A DNA stretch of 64,000 nt from Gammaproteobacteria bacterium. Lineage in GTDB: Bacteria; Pseudomonadota; Gammaproteobacteria; Pseudomonadales; Halieaceae. The DNA lies in contig JAUIMF010000005.1 of the NCBI GenBank assembly GCA_030433415.1, positions 1 through 64,000 of the forward strand. Direction: 5' to 3'. This document shows positions 54,555-63,424 of this stretch, one piece after another; the first letter of the stretch is position 1; each line of letters opens with the position of its first letter. A program made the position numbers and the translations under genes. The notes below the pieces were generated by a model. It was not told where the DNA came from. It worked only from the letters and a program-made list of their open reading frames with translations, and searched no databases.

Positions 54555-55877
54555 TTACTGGTTGGCCTGCTGGCCCAGGGCGATGGCGTCCTGATAGCTG
54601 CAGGGCTCGTCGGTGATGGACGCCGACTCCAGCAGCTTGCTGACCACCTGATCCTCCATCACTTTGGATTCTACGGCCGAAAGCTGCTCCTGGTTTCCAT
54701 AGTACCAGTTCACCACTTCTTCGGGGTCCTGATAGGTGGACGCAATCTCTTCGACGGCCGCACGCACTGCGTCGGCATCGGCCTTCATTTCGTAGTGCGA
54801 AACCAGCTCCGCAAGTACGAGGCCCAGCTTGACCCGACGCGTCGCACGCTCGGCAAACATTTCATCAGGCAGCAGGGATTTGAGGTCCATATCCTGTCCG
54901 GCACCACCAAACTGCTGGAACATCTGCTGGCGCAGGCTGTCGACTTCCTGGCTGACCAGCGCCGCGGGAATCTCAAGCTCACCGTAGGCGTCAATCACCG
55001 CGTCCATAACCTGCTGCTTGACGCGCGCGTCGACGGCGTTGCGCAGTTCACGCTCCATGTTCTGTGCGACTTCGGCGCGAAATGCCGCTTCGTCATCGCC
55101 TTCAACGCCATAGGCGGCAAAGAGCTCGGCATCCAGCGGCGCCAGCGCCATCTCTTCGACCTTGTGCAAGGTGACGGCAAATTCCACTGCCGCGCCCTTG
55201 AGCTCTTCTGCGTGGTAGTCGTCGGGGAAAGACAGTGAAAGCACTTTCTCGTCACCCGCGCTCATGCCGACAATACCGTCTTCAAAACCGGGGATCATGC
55301 GGCCGGAGCCGAGCTCCAGTTCGCTGTTTTCGGCACTGCCACCCTCGAAGGCTTCACCGTCCTTCGTTCCTTCATAGTCGATGGTTACCCGGTCGCCGTC
55401 CTGCGCGGCGCGCTCAACGGTTTCCCAGTTGCCGCGCTGGCGACGGAATACATCAATGATGTTGTCGACGTCTTCGTCTGAAACTTCAGCGGCGGGACGC
55501 GCAACAGCAAAGTCGGTCAGCTCGACCACTTCTACTTCAGGGAATACCTCAAACGTGGCGATGTACTCCAGGTCCTTGCCCGCTTCCATACTGCGAGGCT
55601 CGATCTGAGGCTGACCCGCCGGGCGCAGTTGCTCCTGCATGACCGCTTCCTGGAAGCTGCGGCTCATGACTTCTCCGAGGACCTCCTGGCGCACGCCCGC
55701 ACCAAAACGCTGGCGCATGACCTTCAGGGGGACCTTGCCGGGGCGGAATCCCGGAAGGCGTACGTTCTTGACTGCCTGCTGCAGGCGGGCATCCACCTGG
55801 CTGTCGACGGTTTCGGCGGGTACTCCAACGGTGAGCCGGCGCTCCAGCTTGGACGTTGTTTCAATGGAAACCTGCAT
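54555..55877 (-). CDS. tig: Trigger factor
   Basis: A 440-residue ribosome-bound chaperone and peptidyl-prolyl isomerase. The N-terminal ribosome-binding domain (about 1-115) has GFRPGKVPLKVMRQRFG, the docking loop. The FKBP-type isomerase domain (about 150-245) has GDRVTIDYEGTKDGEAFEGG, and the helical C-terminal arms follow (about 250-430). It is the first gene of the conserved tig-clpP-clpX-lon-hupB-ppiD series, after a tRNA-Leu gene on the same strand. Confidence 0.97.
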   Translation of the reverse strand: MQVSIETTSKLERRLTVGVPAETVDSQVDARLQQAVKNVRLPGFRPGKVPLKVMRQRFGAGVRQEVLGEVMSRSFQEAVMQEQLRPAGQPQIEPRSMEAGKDLEYIATFEVFPEVEVVELTDFAVARPAAEVSDEDVDNIIDVFRRQRGNWETVERAAQDGDRVTIDYEGTKDGEAFEGGSAENSELELGSGRMIPGFEDGIVGMSAGDEKVLSLSFPDDYHAEELKGAAVEFAVTLHKVEEMALAPLDAELFAAYGVEGDDEAAFRAEVAQNMERELRNAVDARVKQQVMDAVIDAYGELEIPAALVSQEVDSLRQQMFQQFGGAGQDMDLKSLLPDEMFAERATRRVKLGLVLAELVSHYEMKADADAVRAAVEEIASTYQDPEEVVNWYYGNQEQLSAVESKVMEDQVVSKLLESASITDEPCSYQDAIALGQQANQ

Positions 55878-55985
55878 AATCTGGTCTTCCCTTAACTGCG
55901 ATGTTTATGCGGTACCGCGAAGCGATGTTAGTGCGATACCGCGAATCTGCGACGGCACCCGTCGGGAGCCCCGTCACGTTCTACA

Positions 55986-56069
<84 letters not shown>

Positions 56070-56252
56070 GTGCCTGAAGGCTACGGCGTGGCTCCGGAGC
56101 GCCCGGAAAACGCCACAGAGCGCTCCAGGGCCCAACCAATCCATTCCGCAACCTAATGAATTCTTTAGGTATTTTTGCTATTCAGGGCGCGCACCGCACA
56201 CCCCGAAGGGGCGCGATTTTGCCACAGGCCAACGTCGGCAGCAACGGGAAAA

Positions 56253-57302
56253 TCAGTCCGTCAGACACGCGGGATCGAAGCGGTAGCTTCCTGCCAACCA
56301 GGCCGCCAATTCCCGGCGCGCCAGACCGGGGCCATCCGTGAGCGCTTGCAACACGCTGCGCCGCTCATCGCTGATTGTCGACAACCCCTCTGTGGTGAGC
56401 CGCAGGCAGTGGGATATGAGCACATCATCCAGGCCTGCTTCTTTATAAACGTCCGCTTTTTTCGCAGCGCACCCCCGGCCATAGATCACCGGCAACGACG
56501 CCAACGCCGGCAACGAGAGCGCGGGCTGGTTCATGGCATTGCACCAGTGGCTGCCCAGACAGTTAGCCAAGTCCGCTGATCGACCTTCCAGCGGCGCCAG
56601 ATAGAGATGGTCACTGCGCAGTTTGCTGTCATTTACGGGATAGTTGTCCCACAGCGCGAGCGAGCAGCCGCTGTCCAGAATCACCGGTTCCAGATCTGTG
56701 CTGGCCACGGACGTCGAGCAAACCTGTGGTCCCGTCCAGAACAGTTCCACTGTGTCAGGCAACCCCTCTCCCAGTACACGCAGATAGGCGTCGGGGCGGT
56801 CGCCGAACACCTGATCCAGCACGGGATCATCGCTGTAGTAAGTGGGGCACACGCGCAATCCCGAGCCAGGCATCCATGCCAGAACATCGTGCACTATCTC
56901 CAGCTGCCGTTGTGCGAGGTCGGGTACATCGCCGGGCATGTCATCGAACAGCAGCGCAAGACGGACATCGCCCACATCGGCTATACGTGCAATCTTGGTC
57001 TTCAAGGCTGCGCGTGAGACCGCGCCATAGTCGCTGTAGAGTGCAAAAGGCGACAGGCCGATGGCAAACTCTAGCCCTGAGTCCGCGCAACGCGAAGCCA
57101 CGTTTTTCAGGTGCGACCGGTGCCGGGTGCTCCAGTCCTCGCGCCAGTTACGACGCAGCGCTGAGTCCGCCTTGGGCGCATAGAGGTAAGCCTCAAGGCC
57201 TACCGCCGCCAACCAATCCATCATCGCCAGCCGCGACTCAGGTAACCACGGCTGGCCGTAAAACCCTTCTATAACCCCCAAAAGTGGCGTGTTCTGGGTC
57301 AT
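56253..57302 (-). CDS. GH84-type beta-N-acetylglucosaminidase (O-GlcNAcase-like), cytoplasmic
   Basis: A 349-residue protein with the GH84 catalytic domain: GVIEGFYGQPW near the start, YLYAPKAD, the GLSPF turn, and the catalytic Asp pair Asp120-Asp121 in LALLFDDMPGD. Later conserved parts include CPTYYSDDP, ELFWTGPQVCS and LWDNYPVND. GH84 enzymes remove N-acetylglucosamine from glycans or proteins by substrate-assisted catalysis. There is no signal peptide, membrane helix or carbohydrate-binding module, unlike secreted clostridial forms; it is the bare domain plus a short helical tail. It is a single gene between tRNA-Leu and a candidate sRNA. The substrate is unknown. Confidence 0.85.
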   Translation of the reverse strand: MTQNTPLLGVIEGFYGQPWLPESRLAMMDWLAAVGLEAYLYAPKADSALRRNWREDWSTRHRSHLKNVASRCADSGLEFAIGLSPFALYSDYGAVSRAALKTKIARIADVGDVRLALLFDDMPGDVPDLAQRQLEIVHDVLAWMPGSGLRVCPTYYSDDPVLDQVFGDRPDAYLRVLGEGLPDTVELFWTGPQVCSTSVASTDLEPVILDSGCSLALWDNYPVNDSKLRSDHLYLAPLEGRSADLANCLGSHWCNAMNQPALSLPALASLPVIYGRGCAAKKADVYKEAGLDDVLISHCLRLTTEGLSTISDERRSVLQALTDGPGLARRELAAWLAGSYRFDPACLTD

Positions 57303-57421
57303 TTCAGGCCAAATTAACGCTTAGCGAATTAAAAAAATGTGCGCTTATACCCAATCGGGCTAAATTTTTGAGTGATGGGTATGGAAAAACAGCGAAACAT
57401 GGGGCTACTATAGAGGTGACC
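57303..57421. other. Intergenic: GH84 upstream region and candidate sRNA promoter
   Basis: This stretch must hold the minus-strand promoter of the GH84 gene and, if the adjacent RNA is real, a plus-strand promoter. A -10-like TACTAT lies at 57406-57411 with a poor -35 (TGGAAA, 57382-57387, 18-bp spacer). A minus-strand frame of 145 codons across 57304-57741 reads through the hairpins and is not a gene. Confidence 0.35.
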
Positions 57422-57543
57422 CCATTTCCTCGCAGGAATGGTATGTCGCCGGAGTAAACCCAATACTCCGTTGTAAAGGACGATGTTCCTTTATGTTTCA
57501 CTCCTAATGGTCTTGTTGGGCTCCTCACGGAGCCCATTTTTTT
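57418..57543 (+). ncRNA. Candidate small RNA with four hairpins and intrinsic terminator
   Basis: About 125 nt on the plus strand. Hairpin 1: CCATTTCCT (57422-57430) with AGGAATGG (57434-57441), one bulged base. Hairpin 2: CGGAGTA (57450-57456) with TACTCCG (57464-57470), perfect. Hairpin 3: TAAAGGA (57474-57480) with TCCTTTA (57487-57493), perfect. The 3' end is a perfect 8-bp stem and seven T. No plus-strand gene exists between 46.4 kb and here, so the terminator has no mRNA to serve. The 5' end is a guess. Four GGA triplets occur, mostly in stems. I do not recognise an RNA family. Confidence 0.55.
57517..57543 (+). terminator. Strong intrinsic terminator of the candidate sRNA
   Basis: TGGGCTCC (57517-57524), loop TCAC, GGAGCCCA (57529-57536), then seven T (57537-57543). 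The T-run exists only on the plus strand, so it ends a plus-strand transcript. Confidence 0.88.
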
Positions 57544-57771
57544 GGCTATAAGCTTTCTAAACAACAACTTATCACCCATACCAAGATTTGATCTCAGGGT
57601 AATTACTGGGCTTCGTTGCCCCCTGGGCGTAGTTGTGTGTTGGGCTTTGCGGCTCATAGACGCAGACTGCGAGTAGGTACGAGAAGGGTTGGGTTGCAGC
57701 ATCGCCGCTCGAATCGCTAATGCGATCGCCACCGGAATCACTGAAAGCGCGGCGTCGAAATAGCCCGGCTC
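57544..57771. other. Intergenic, no gene seen
   Basis: About 230 bp between the candidate sRNA terminator and the pilZ stop codon. It presumably contains the end of the fab-holB-pilZ transcript, but I found no clear hairpin-T-run on the minus strand and no credible coding frame. Confidence 0.4.
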
Positions 57772-58122
57772 TCACATGGTGTGGGTTGGACGATCGGAGT
57801 TCAGCATCCCGGCCAGGTATTCCTCAATCTTGGCGTTCGCTGCAGCGTCCTGCTCCGAGAATTGCACGCCGATGCCCGAGGTGCGGTTACCCTGGGCTCC
57901 ACGAGGCGTTACCCAGACCACCTGCCCCGCGATCGGGATTTTGTCGGTTTCTTCCATCAGCGTAAGCAGCATGAACACCTCATCACCAATCTCGTAGCTC
58001 TTGTTGGTGGGGACGAACAGACCGCCGTTCCTGATAAACGGCATGTAGGCGGAATAAAGCACCGCCTTATCCTTGATAGTTAACGACAGGATGCCCTGAT
58101 GGCCGGCTGGCTGATCACTCAT
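57772..58122 (-). CDS. pilZ: PilZ-domain protein
   Basis: A 116-residue single PilZ domain. The body (ILSLTIKDKAVLYSAYMPFIRNGGLFVPTNKSYEIGDEVFMLLTLME) and VVWVTPRGAQGNRTSGIGVQF match type IV pilus assembly PilZ, which in Pseudomonas and Xanthomonas works with PilB/FimX and lacks the full c-di-GMP RxxxR motif; no such motif is visible here. The frame begins with TTG at 58140, but ATG 58122 is the family-like start. Position after holB is the conserved pseudomonad arrangement. Whether this cell makes type IV pili is not shown by this window. Confidence 0.88.
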   Translation of the reverse strand: MSDQPAGHQGILSLTIKDKAVLYSAYMPFIRNGGLFVPTNKSYEIGDEVFMLLTLMEETDKIPIAGQVVWVTPRGAQGNRTSGIGVQFSEQDAAANAKIEEYLAGMLNSDRPTHTM

Positions 58123-58179
58123 GCTCGGGTGCTGCGCCAAGTGCGCTTACTACGGGTTTGCCTGAGTGTAGCACTGCGT

Positions 58180-59190
58180 TCACTTCCCCCATAGCCCACA
58201 ACAGGCTGACAAGGCCGAAATTCGCAGCAGATCCCCATTGGGGTTGGAGCCGCTGCGCTGCGCTGCGCGCAGACGATGGACCTCATCCAGGGCGGCCAGA
58301 CCCTGTCGCCCGCTCGCCGCGCGCAGTGCTGCCGCATCCATCGTACGCAATGCGCTCTGTAACCGGGCTTCGAGCAGATCAAGAAAACGCTCCGGATCCA
58401 CACCGGCAGCGAGACGCGCGGTCTCCGCCAATTGATTCGGACCCGCCAGGCCGCCCTCGGTCAAGCGCGCGGCGATGTTCGCCAGAGCCTGGCCTGTGCC
58501 GTCGCGCGCCAACGCCAGGGCATCCAGTGGTTGGTCGTTACAAAGCGCCAGCAGAGATTCAGCGCCAGGATCAGCCTTCGTCTCAGGGTTATCCCGCAGG
58601 GCTGTGTTCAGCCACTGTATCGCCTCGGTTTTTGTGGGCGCGCCGAGCGACCACCGCTGACACCGCGCGCGAATCGTAGCCGGCAGGGCATGACCCGCCG
58701 TGCTCAGCATCAGAATGTGGGTTCCCGGCGAGGGCTCCTCAAGGCATTTGAGAAAAGCATTGAACGCCGCCGTCGTCATGGCGTTTGCCGGATAGACCAA
58801 CAGTACCTTTCGCTGGCCCCGCGTGGCGGAGCCGTGGACAAAATCGATTGCCCCACGCACGGCATCGATACCAATGGCCCGACCTTTTTCTTCAGGCAGC
58901 AGTTGCCGCAAATCTCCGTGGGCTCCACTGGCCGTGTGCAGGCAGTTACGGCATTCACCGCAATTACCCACCTCCGAAGGCGTCTCGCACAGCAGGTAAC
59001 GCGCCAGGGCAATACCAAAGTCCAGGCGCCCCGTACCGTTCTTCGCCTCAAGCAACAGACCGTGGGGCAGACGCTCGGCCGGTGCCATGGCCACCAGTTC
59101 AGTCCACGGGCGCATTTGCCACGGCAATGGGCGCGACATGGGCGCCAATACTTCAGGCGCGCCTGTATCCTGGCGCTCGCGAGCACTCAC
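58180..59190 (-). CDS. holB: DNA polymerase III delta' subunit
   Basis: A 336-residue clamp-loader subunit. The AAA+-like module has HGLLLEAKNGTGRLDFG in place of a functional Walker A (the Lys is displaced, as is usual for delta'), a zinc module CGECRNC plus an earlier Cys, the DAVRGAIDFVHG region, and the LKCLEEPSPGTH sensor segment. The C-terminal collar helices follow. It starts with GTG 59190, which overlaps the tmk stop as GTGA. The order tmk-holB-pilZ is conserved. Confidence 0.93.
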   Translation of the reverse strand: MSARERQDTGAPEVLAPMSRPLPWQMRPWTELVAMAPAERLPHGLLLEAKNGTGRLDFGIALARYLLCETPSEVGNCGECRNCLHTASGAHGDLRQLLPEEKGRAIGIDAVRGAIDFVHGSATRGQRKVLLVYPANAMTTAAFNAFLKCLEEPSPGTHILMLSTAGHALPATIRARCQRWSLGAPTKTEAIQWLNTALRDNPETKADPGAESLLALCNDQPLDALALARDGTGQALANIAARLTEGGLAGPNQLAETARLAAGVDPERFLDLLEARLQSALRTMDAAALRAASGRQGLAALDEVHRLRAAQRSGSNPNGDLLRISALSACCGLWGK

Positions 59191-59840
59191 GAGTCGTCCT
59201 CCAGTACCGATGGGCAGGCGATCAGTTCCTTCACGACGCCACGTATCGCCTGTTGCACCTCTGCGAGGGGCTTGGAGGCGTCAATGACGTAATAACGCCC
59301 CCCACCCCGCGCCGCTCGCTCAAGATAGCTCTCGCGCACGCGCGCAAAAAATTCCAGGTCCTCCTGCTCAAAGCGATCCAGGGCACCCCGCCCTCGTGCC
59401 CGGTCCATGCCAATCTCTACCGGTACGTCCATGAGAATCGTGACATCGGGGCGTAGCTCTCCCTGTACCATCGATTCGAGCGCGGCCACAGGGGCGGTTC
59501 CGAGTTGCCTGCCTGCACCCTGGTACGCAAAGGACGCATCGGTGAAGCGGTCACAGAGAACCCAGCGACCCTCATGCAGCGCCGGCAGGATACGTTCGTG
59601 CAAATGCTGCGCGCGGGCGGCAAAGATCATCAGCAGCTCGGCCATTGGCGCCACGGCTTCCGTTGACGGCTCCAGCAGGCAGCGTCGCAGGCTTTCGCCA
59701 AGCGCTGTGCCCCCCGGCTCACGCGTGCTGAGCAGATCAACGCCCGCCTCGCGAAGCGCTGCTTCGATGGACGCCATGGCAGTGGTTTTACCCGCGCCCT
59801 CCCCGCCTTCGAGGGTGATAAACAGGCCGCGCTGACTCAT
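59187..59840 (-). CDS. tmk: Thymidylate kinase
   Basis: A 217-residue dTMP kinase that makes dTDP for DNA synthesis. The P-loop is EGGEGAGKTTAMAS, followed by the STREPGGT base-binding segment, the DRFTDASFAYQGAGR motif and the LID region RARGRGALDRFEQED, whose Arg-rich pattern is of the E. coli type (type II, catalytic Arg in the LID). It overlaps mltG by 4 bp and holB by 4 bp, a translationally coupled run. Confidence 0.96.
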   Translation of the reverse strand: MSQRGLFITLEGGEGAGKTTAMASIEAALREAGVDLLSTREPGGTALGESLRRCLLEPSTEAVAPMAELLMIFAARAQHLHERILPALHEGRWVLCDRFTDASFAYQGAGRQLGTAPVAALESMVQGELRPDVTILMDVPVEIGMDRARGRGALDRFEQEDLEFFARVRESYLERAARGGGRYYVIDASKPLAEVQQAIRGVVKELIACPSVLEDDS

Positions 59841-60862
59841 GGACTTGGCGACGACCGGTAGTCGGCTCTGCGTTGGCGTTGATAGCGATTCACGGCTGCC
59901 TCGTGTTCATCCAGCGTCGCACTAAATTCATGGCTGCCATCCCCCCTGGCGACGAAATACAGGCTGTCACCGGACTCCGGCTGCACCGCGGCCAGCAGCG
60001 CAGCGCGCCCCGGCAGGGCGATGGGACCAGGTGGCAGCCCGTGATGGCGATAGCTGTTGTAGGGATTACTGTCATCCTTGAGGTGCTTGCGTTTCAGGTC
60101 GCCATCAAAGTCTACACCCAGGCCATAGATTACCGTGGGATCGGTCTGTAGTCGCATGCCCTTCTCAAGGCGGCGAACAAAAACGCCACCAATCTGCCCG
60201 CGCTCATGGGCAACACCGGTCTCCTTTTCGATGATCGACGCGAGCACCAGGGCTTCGTAGGGCGAGTTAAGCGGCAGACCTTCGTGCCGCGCGGCCCAGG
60301 CCTCGCCGAGCTCGTGAATCATCAGGCGATGGGCCTCGCGCAGTACCTGCAGGTCCGTATCACCGCGCTCATACTGATAGGTCTCGGGAAGAAAAAAGCC
60401 TTCTGCCACCGCCGCCGGCGCGACCATCGCCAGCAGACGGGGATCATCAGGCCCCGCAAGCGTCGCTTTGAGTCCCTCGGACTCCCAGAGAATCTTCAGG
60501 GCGTCCGACAGGCGAATACCCTCGGGCAACGTGACGAGATAACGCACCGTCGCGCCACTCTGCAGCAGCGCCAGCAGCGCACGGGGGCTGGTGCCCACTT
60601 CAACATGGTACTCCCCTTCGCCGATACGCTGATCCGCCTCGGTCAGGCGTGCGATCAGGTTGAGCAGGCGGCGGTGCTGCAGCACGCCGTCGCGCGCGAG
60701 ATTCCGGGTCAGCACACCGAGGCCCTGTCCGGGTTTGACCAGCAGCGTTAACCCTTCGTCCGGCAGGTCGAGCGGCGCGTTCCACCATTGGCGCAGATAG
60801 AGCCCGGATGCGATCACGAGCCCGAGCGCCAGCACCAGTCCGAGAATCAGTCCGCGACCCAC
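59837..60862 (-). CDS. mltG: Endolytic murein transglycosylase MltG
   Basis: A 341-residue YceG-like protein that cuts nascent glycan strands and helps end their polymerisation. One N-terminal membrane helix (about 5-25) is followed by a LysM-like subdomain and the catalytic domain. The catalytic Glu is in ASIIEKETGVAHERGQIGGVF, and the conserved LQTDPTVIYGLG and NPYNSYRHHGLPPGPIALPG motifs are intact. It overlaps pabC by 16 bp and tmk by 4 bp. The pabC-mltG-tmk-holB order matches E. coli. Confidence 0.95.
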   Translation of the reverse strand: MGRGLILGLVLALGLVIASGLYLRQWWNAPLDLPDEGLTLLVKPGQGLGVLTRNLARDGVLQHRRLLNLIARLTEADQRIGEGEYHVEVGTSPRALLALLQSGATVRYLVTLPEGIRLSDALKILWESEGLKATLAGPDDPRLLAMVAPAAVAEGFFLPETYQYERGDTDLQVLREAHRLMIHELGEAWAARHEGLPLNSPYEALVLASIIEKETGVAHERGQIGGVFVRRLEKGMRLQTDPTVIYGLGVDFDGDLKRKHLKDDSNPYNSYRHHGLPPGPIALPGRAALLAAVQPESGDSLYFVARGDGSHEFSATLDEHEAAVNRYQRQRRADYRSSPSP

Positions 60863-61677
60863 GAATTCAACTCCTGAAAGTAGCTGTGCTGTAGACGCAC
60901 CGCCAGGGAATCGACAGTGACAGCTTCGCCGTCGATCGTCTTTGCGATCGCGAGGCCCAGTACTGCATTACTGACCATGACCGCGCGTGCCCCGCGCAGC
61001 ATCGCTCTGCTCACGGGAGCTTCACGCACCGGCAGGTTCAGGCGCGGCGCGAGCTGCTCCATCACCACCCGACGCCGTGTACCGGCAATACCGCGCTCAT
61101 CGCAAGCCGGTGTTACCAGCCCCTCGTCGGTGAGCACCAGCAGGTTGGCTCTGCCAGCACACTGAAACCCCTGGCGGCCATCGCCGACGAGCACATCATC
61201 CACAGACTGCTCAGCGGCCTCGCGCGCGGCGAGTACCTGCTCGAGACGATTACAGTGCTTGATTCCCGCCAGAAGCGGCTGGGAGCCGAGGTCCATGGTG
61301 GAGAGCCCCAGATCCAAATGGGATGATGGTTGAAGCCTTAATGCGTCCAGAGGCGCCAGCCGCGCACGCACCGTCACGTCTTCAGTGCCGTCGGGACCAT
61401 AGCCTCTGGCGCCGCAACCACGACTGAGCGTGAGCCGAAGAATGTGTCGCCCCTCGGCGGGAATCGCCTGCTGAAAGTAGTGGCGCAGACGGTCATCGCT
61501 CGCGCCCATGAACAGACGTTCGCTACCCAGTTGCATACGTTCTACGTGGTAGTCGAGCCACGGCACGACGCCGTCGAGGCAGAGCATGGTCTCGAACAGA
61601 GCGTCGCCATACAGAAAGCCGCGGTCGGCGGCGGCGACTTCCGCAGCAAAAATATCGCCGCCCTCACCGGCCCTCAC
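60847..61677 (-). CDS. pabC: Aminodeoxychorismate lyase
   Basis: A 276-residue fold-type IV PLP enzyme that releases 4-aminobenzoate for folate synthesis. The PLP lysine is Lys140 in LAGIKHCNRLEQVLA, the same number as in E. coli PabC; RGFLYGDALFETM at the start and the VSNAVLGLAIAKTIDG end are typical. Branched-chain and D-amino-acid transaminases share the fold, but the KHCNRLEQVLA motif and the fab-locus position favour PabC. It starts with GTG 61677, 5 bp after the fabF stop. Confidence 0.92.
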   Translation of the reverse strand: MRAGEGGDIFAAEVAAADRGFLYGDALFETMLCLDGVVPWLDYHVERMQLGSERLFMGASDDRLRHYFQQAIPAEGRHILRLTLSRGCGARGYGPDGTEDVTVRARLAPLDALRLQPSSHLDLGLSTMDLGSQPLLAGIKHCNRLEQVLAAREAAEQSVDDVLVGDGRQGFQCAGRANLLVLTDEGLVTPACDERGIAGTRRRVVMEQLAPRLNLPVREAPVSRAMLRGARAVMVSNAVLGLAIAKTIDGEAVTVDSLAVRLQHSYFQELNSWVAD

Positions 61678-61682
61678 GACCG

Positions 61683-62921
61683 TCAGACGCGACCGAAGAT
61701 CAGCGAGCCGTTGGTACCGCCAAACCCGAAGGAATTTGACAGCGTGTGAGTGATCGCCATTTCGCGCGCCGTGTGGGGTACATAATCGAGCACGCAGCCC
61801 TCGTCGGGGTTGTCGAGATTGATCGTGGGCGGCGCAACCTGATCGCGAATGGCCAGAATACTGAACACAGCCTCGACCGCACCGGCGGCACCGAGCAGAT
61901 GTCCGATCATGGACTTGGTGGAGCTTACAGCCACTTGCTGAGACGCGCTGCCAAAAACCTTCTCGACGGCACGGCTCTCGGCAACATCACCCGCAGGGGT
62001 AGACGTTCCATGAGCATTGACATATTCGATAGCCGCCGGATCGACGCCGGCATCGTCTATCGCGTTCTGCATCGCATCAGCCGCACCGCGTCCATCCTCG
62101 GGTGGCAGCGTCATGTGGTAGGCATCGCCACTCATGCCAAAACCACAGACTTCTGCGTAGATCGTGGCACCACGCTGGCGCGCCGCTTCGTATTCTTCGA
62201 GGAAGATCACGCCGGCACCATCGCCGAGCACAAAGCCATCGCGATCCCGGTCCCAGGGCCGCGATGCTGCGGTGGGATCATCGTTGCGCGTTGATAGTGC
62301 CCGCGCAGCGGCGAAGCCACCCAGCCCCACCGGTGTGGTCGCCATCTCGGCGCCACCGGCCAGCATGGCGTCGGCATCGCCCTGGGCAATCAGCCGTGCC
62401 GCAAGGCCAATATTGTGGGTGCCTGTGGTGCAGGCAGTGACGACTGCGAGATTCGGCCCACGCATACCGTAGCGTACGGACAGATTCCCCGAAATCATGT
62501 TGATGATGGACCCGGGTACAAAGAAGGGTGAGATGCGCCGGGGACCGGGGCCATTGACGATCTCGGTATTTTTTTCGATCTGGCCGATGCCACCGATGCC
62601 GGAGCCAATGGCGCAACCCACCCGGCGGGCATTCGCTTCGGTGACCTCAAAGCCCGAATCGTCCAGGGCCTGAATACCTGCCGCCATGCCGTACTGCACG
62701 AAGCTGTCCATCTTGCGGGCATCCTTCGTGGCGAGATACGGCGTGATATCAAAATCGCGAACGCTGGCGCTAAAGCGCGTTGTGTAGGCTTCGGTGTCAA
62801 AAGCCTCGATGGGCGCGGCGCCGCTCTTGCCGGCAAGCATGGCGGCCCAACTATCATCCACATTATGACCAACGGGGGTAACCAGCCCCAATCCCGTGAC
62901 AACTACCCGTCTTCCTTTCAC
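61683..62921 (-). CDS. fabF: 3-oxoacyl-[ACP] synthase II
   Basis: A 412-residue beta-ketoacyl-ACP synthase that condenses malonyl-ACP with growing acyl chains and makes cis-vaccenate from palmitoleate. The Cys-His-His triad is present: Cys164 in [12 protein letters not shown], His in [12 protein letters not shown] and His in [14 protein letters not shown]. The Lys of STKSMIGH and the [11 protein letters not shown] end are also conserved. It follows acpP after about 160 bp, with a terminator between. The neighbouring pabC is 5 bp downstream. Confidence 0.97.
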   Translation of the reverse strand: MKGRRVVVTGLGLVTPVGHNVDDSWAAMLAGKSGAAPIEAFDTEAYTTRFSASVRDFDITPYLATKDARKMDSFVQYGMAAGIQALDDSGFEVTEANARRVGCAIGSGIGGIGQIEKNTEIVNGPGPRRISPFFVPGSIINMISGNLSVRYGMRGPNLAVVTACTTGTHNIGLAARLIAQGDADAMLAGGAEMATTPVGLGGFAAARALSTRNDDPTAASRPWDRDRDGFVLGDGAGVIFLEEYEAARQRGATIYAEVCGFGMSGDAYHMTLPPEDGRGAADAMQNAIDDAGVDPAAIEYVNAHGTSTPAGDVAESRAVEKVFGSASQQVAVSSTKSMIGHLLGAAGAVEAVFSILAIRDQVAPPTINLDNPDEGCVLDYVPHTAREMAITHTLSNSFGFGGTNGSLIFGRV

Positions 62922-63006
62922 CGCGATTCTCCCTTGCTGGTCCCCGGCCGTTTAATTCCGGAGAGACACCCGCGTTGAGCACCATAAACGCTCAGCGCAA
63001 AAACAC

Positions 63007-63042
63007 GGAAGCCGCGCTCCCCGCAAGGTCAGCACGGCTTCC
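63007..63042 (-). terminator. Probable terminator after acpP
   Basis: GGAAGCCG (63007-63014) pairs with CGGCTTCC (63035-63042), with further GC pairing inside. On the minus strand the stem is followed by GTGTTTTTG. It likely reduces transcription from acpP into fabF, which keeps ACP at higher levels than its neighbours. Confidence 0.65.
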
Positions 63043-63083
63043 ATTCCCTCTGGTCCAATGCGCCCGAGAGCGCAGGCATGGAC

Positions 63084-63320
63084 TCAGGCGAGATGCTCGT
63101 TGATGTAATCGATCGCCAGTTTGACGGTCGTGATCTTTTCCGCTTCCTCATCAGGAATTTCCGTCTCGAATTCTTCTTCGAGTGCCATAACAAGCTCTAC
63201 CGTGTCCAGAGAGTCCGCGCCAAGGTCTTCAACAAACGAGGCCTCGGTCTGTACTTCTTCTTCTTTGACGCCGAGCTGTTCAGCGACGATTTTTTTTACG
63301 CGTTCTTCAATGCTGCTCAT
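63084..63320 (-). CDS. acpP: Acyl carrier protein
   Basis: A 78-residue acidic carrier of fatty-acid synthesis. Ser37 in [18 protein letters not shown] is the 4'-phosphopantetheine site, and the four-helix layout and length are typical. It lies between fabG and fabF, as in E. coli, and has its own terminator. The 104-bp gap from fabG probably contains its promoter. Confidence 0.98.
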   Translation of the reverse strand: MSSIEERVKKIVAEQLGVKEEEVQTEASFVEDLGADSLDTVELVMALEEEFETEIPDEEAEKITTVKLAIDYINEHLA

Positions 63321-63424
63321 GATTCCTGAATTCTCCTGAAAAGGGAAAGCCTTACTGCCAATACGCTCGGCCCGGAGCGAAGTTTACCGATTTTTTGCGC
63401 ATCGGCATACCTCCGAAGCGAGGG

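Noticed and set aside
57304-57741. 145-codon minus-strand frame
   Set aside because: It reads antisense through the sRNA hairpins and terminator, has no ribosome-binding site and no family.
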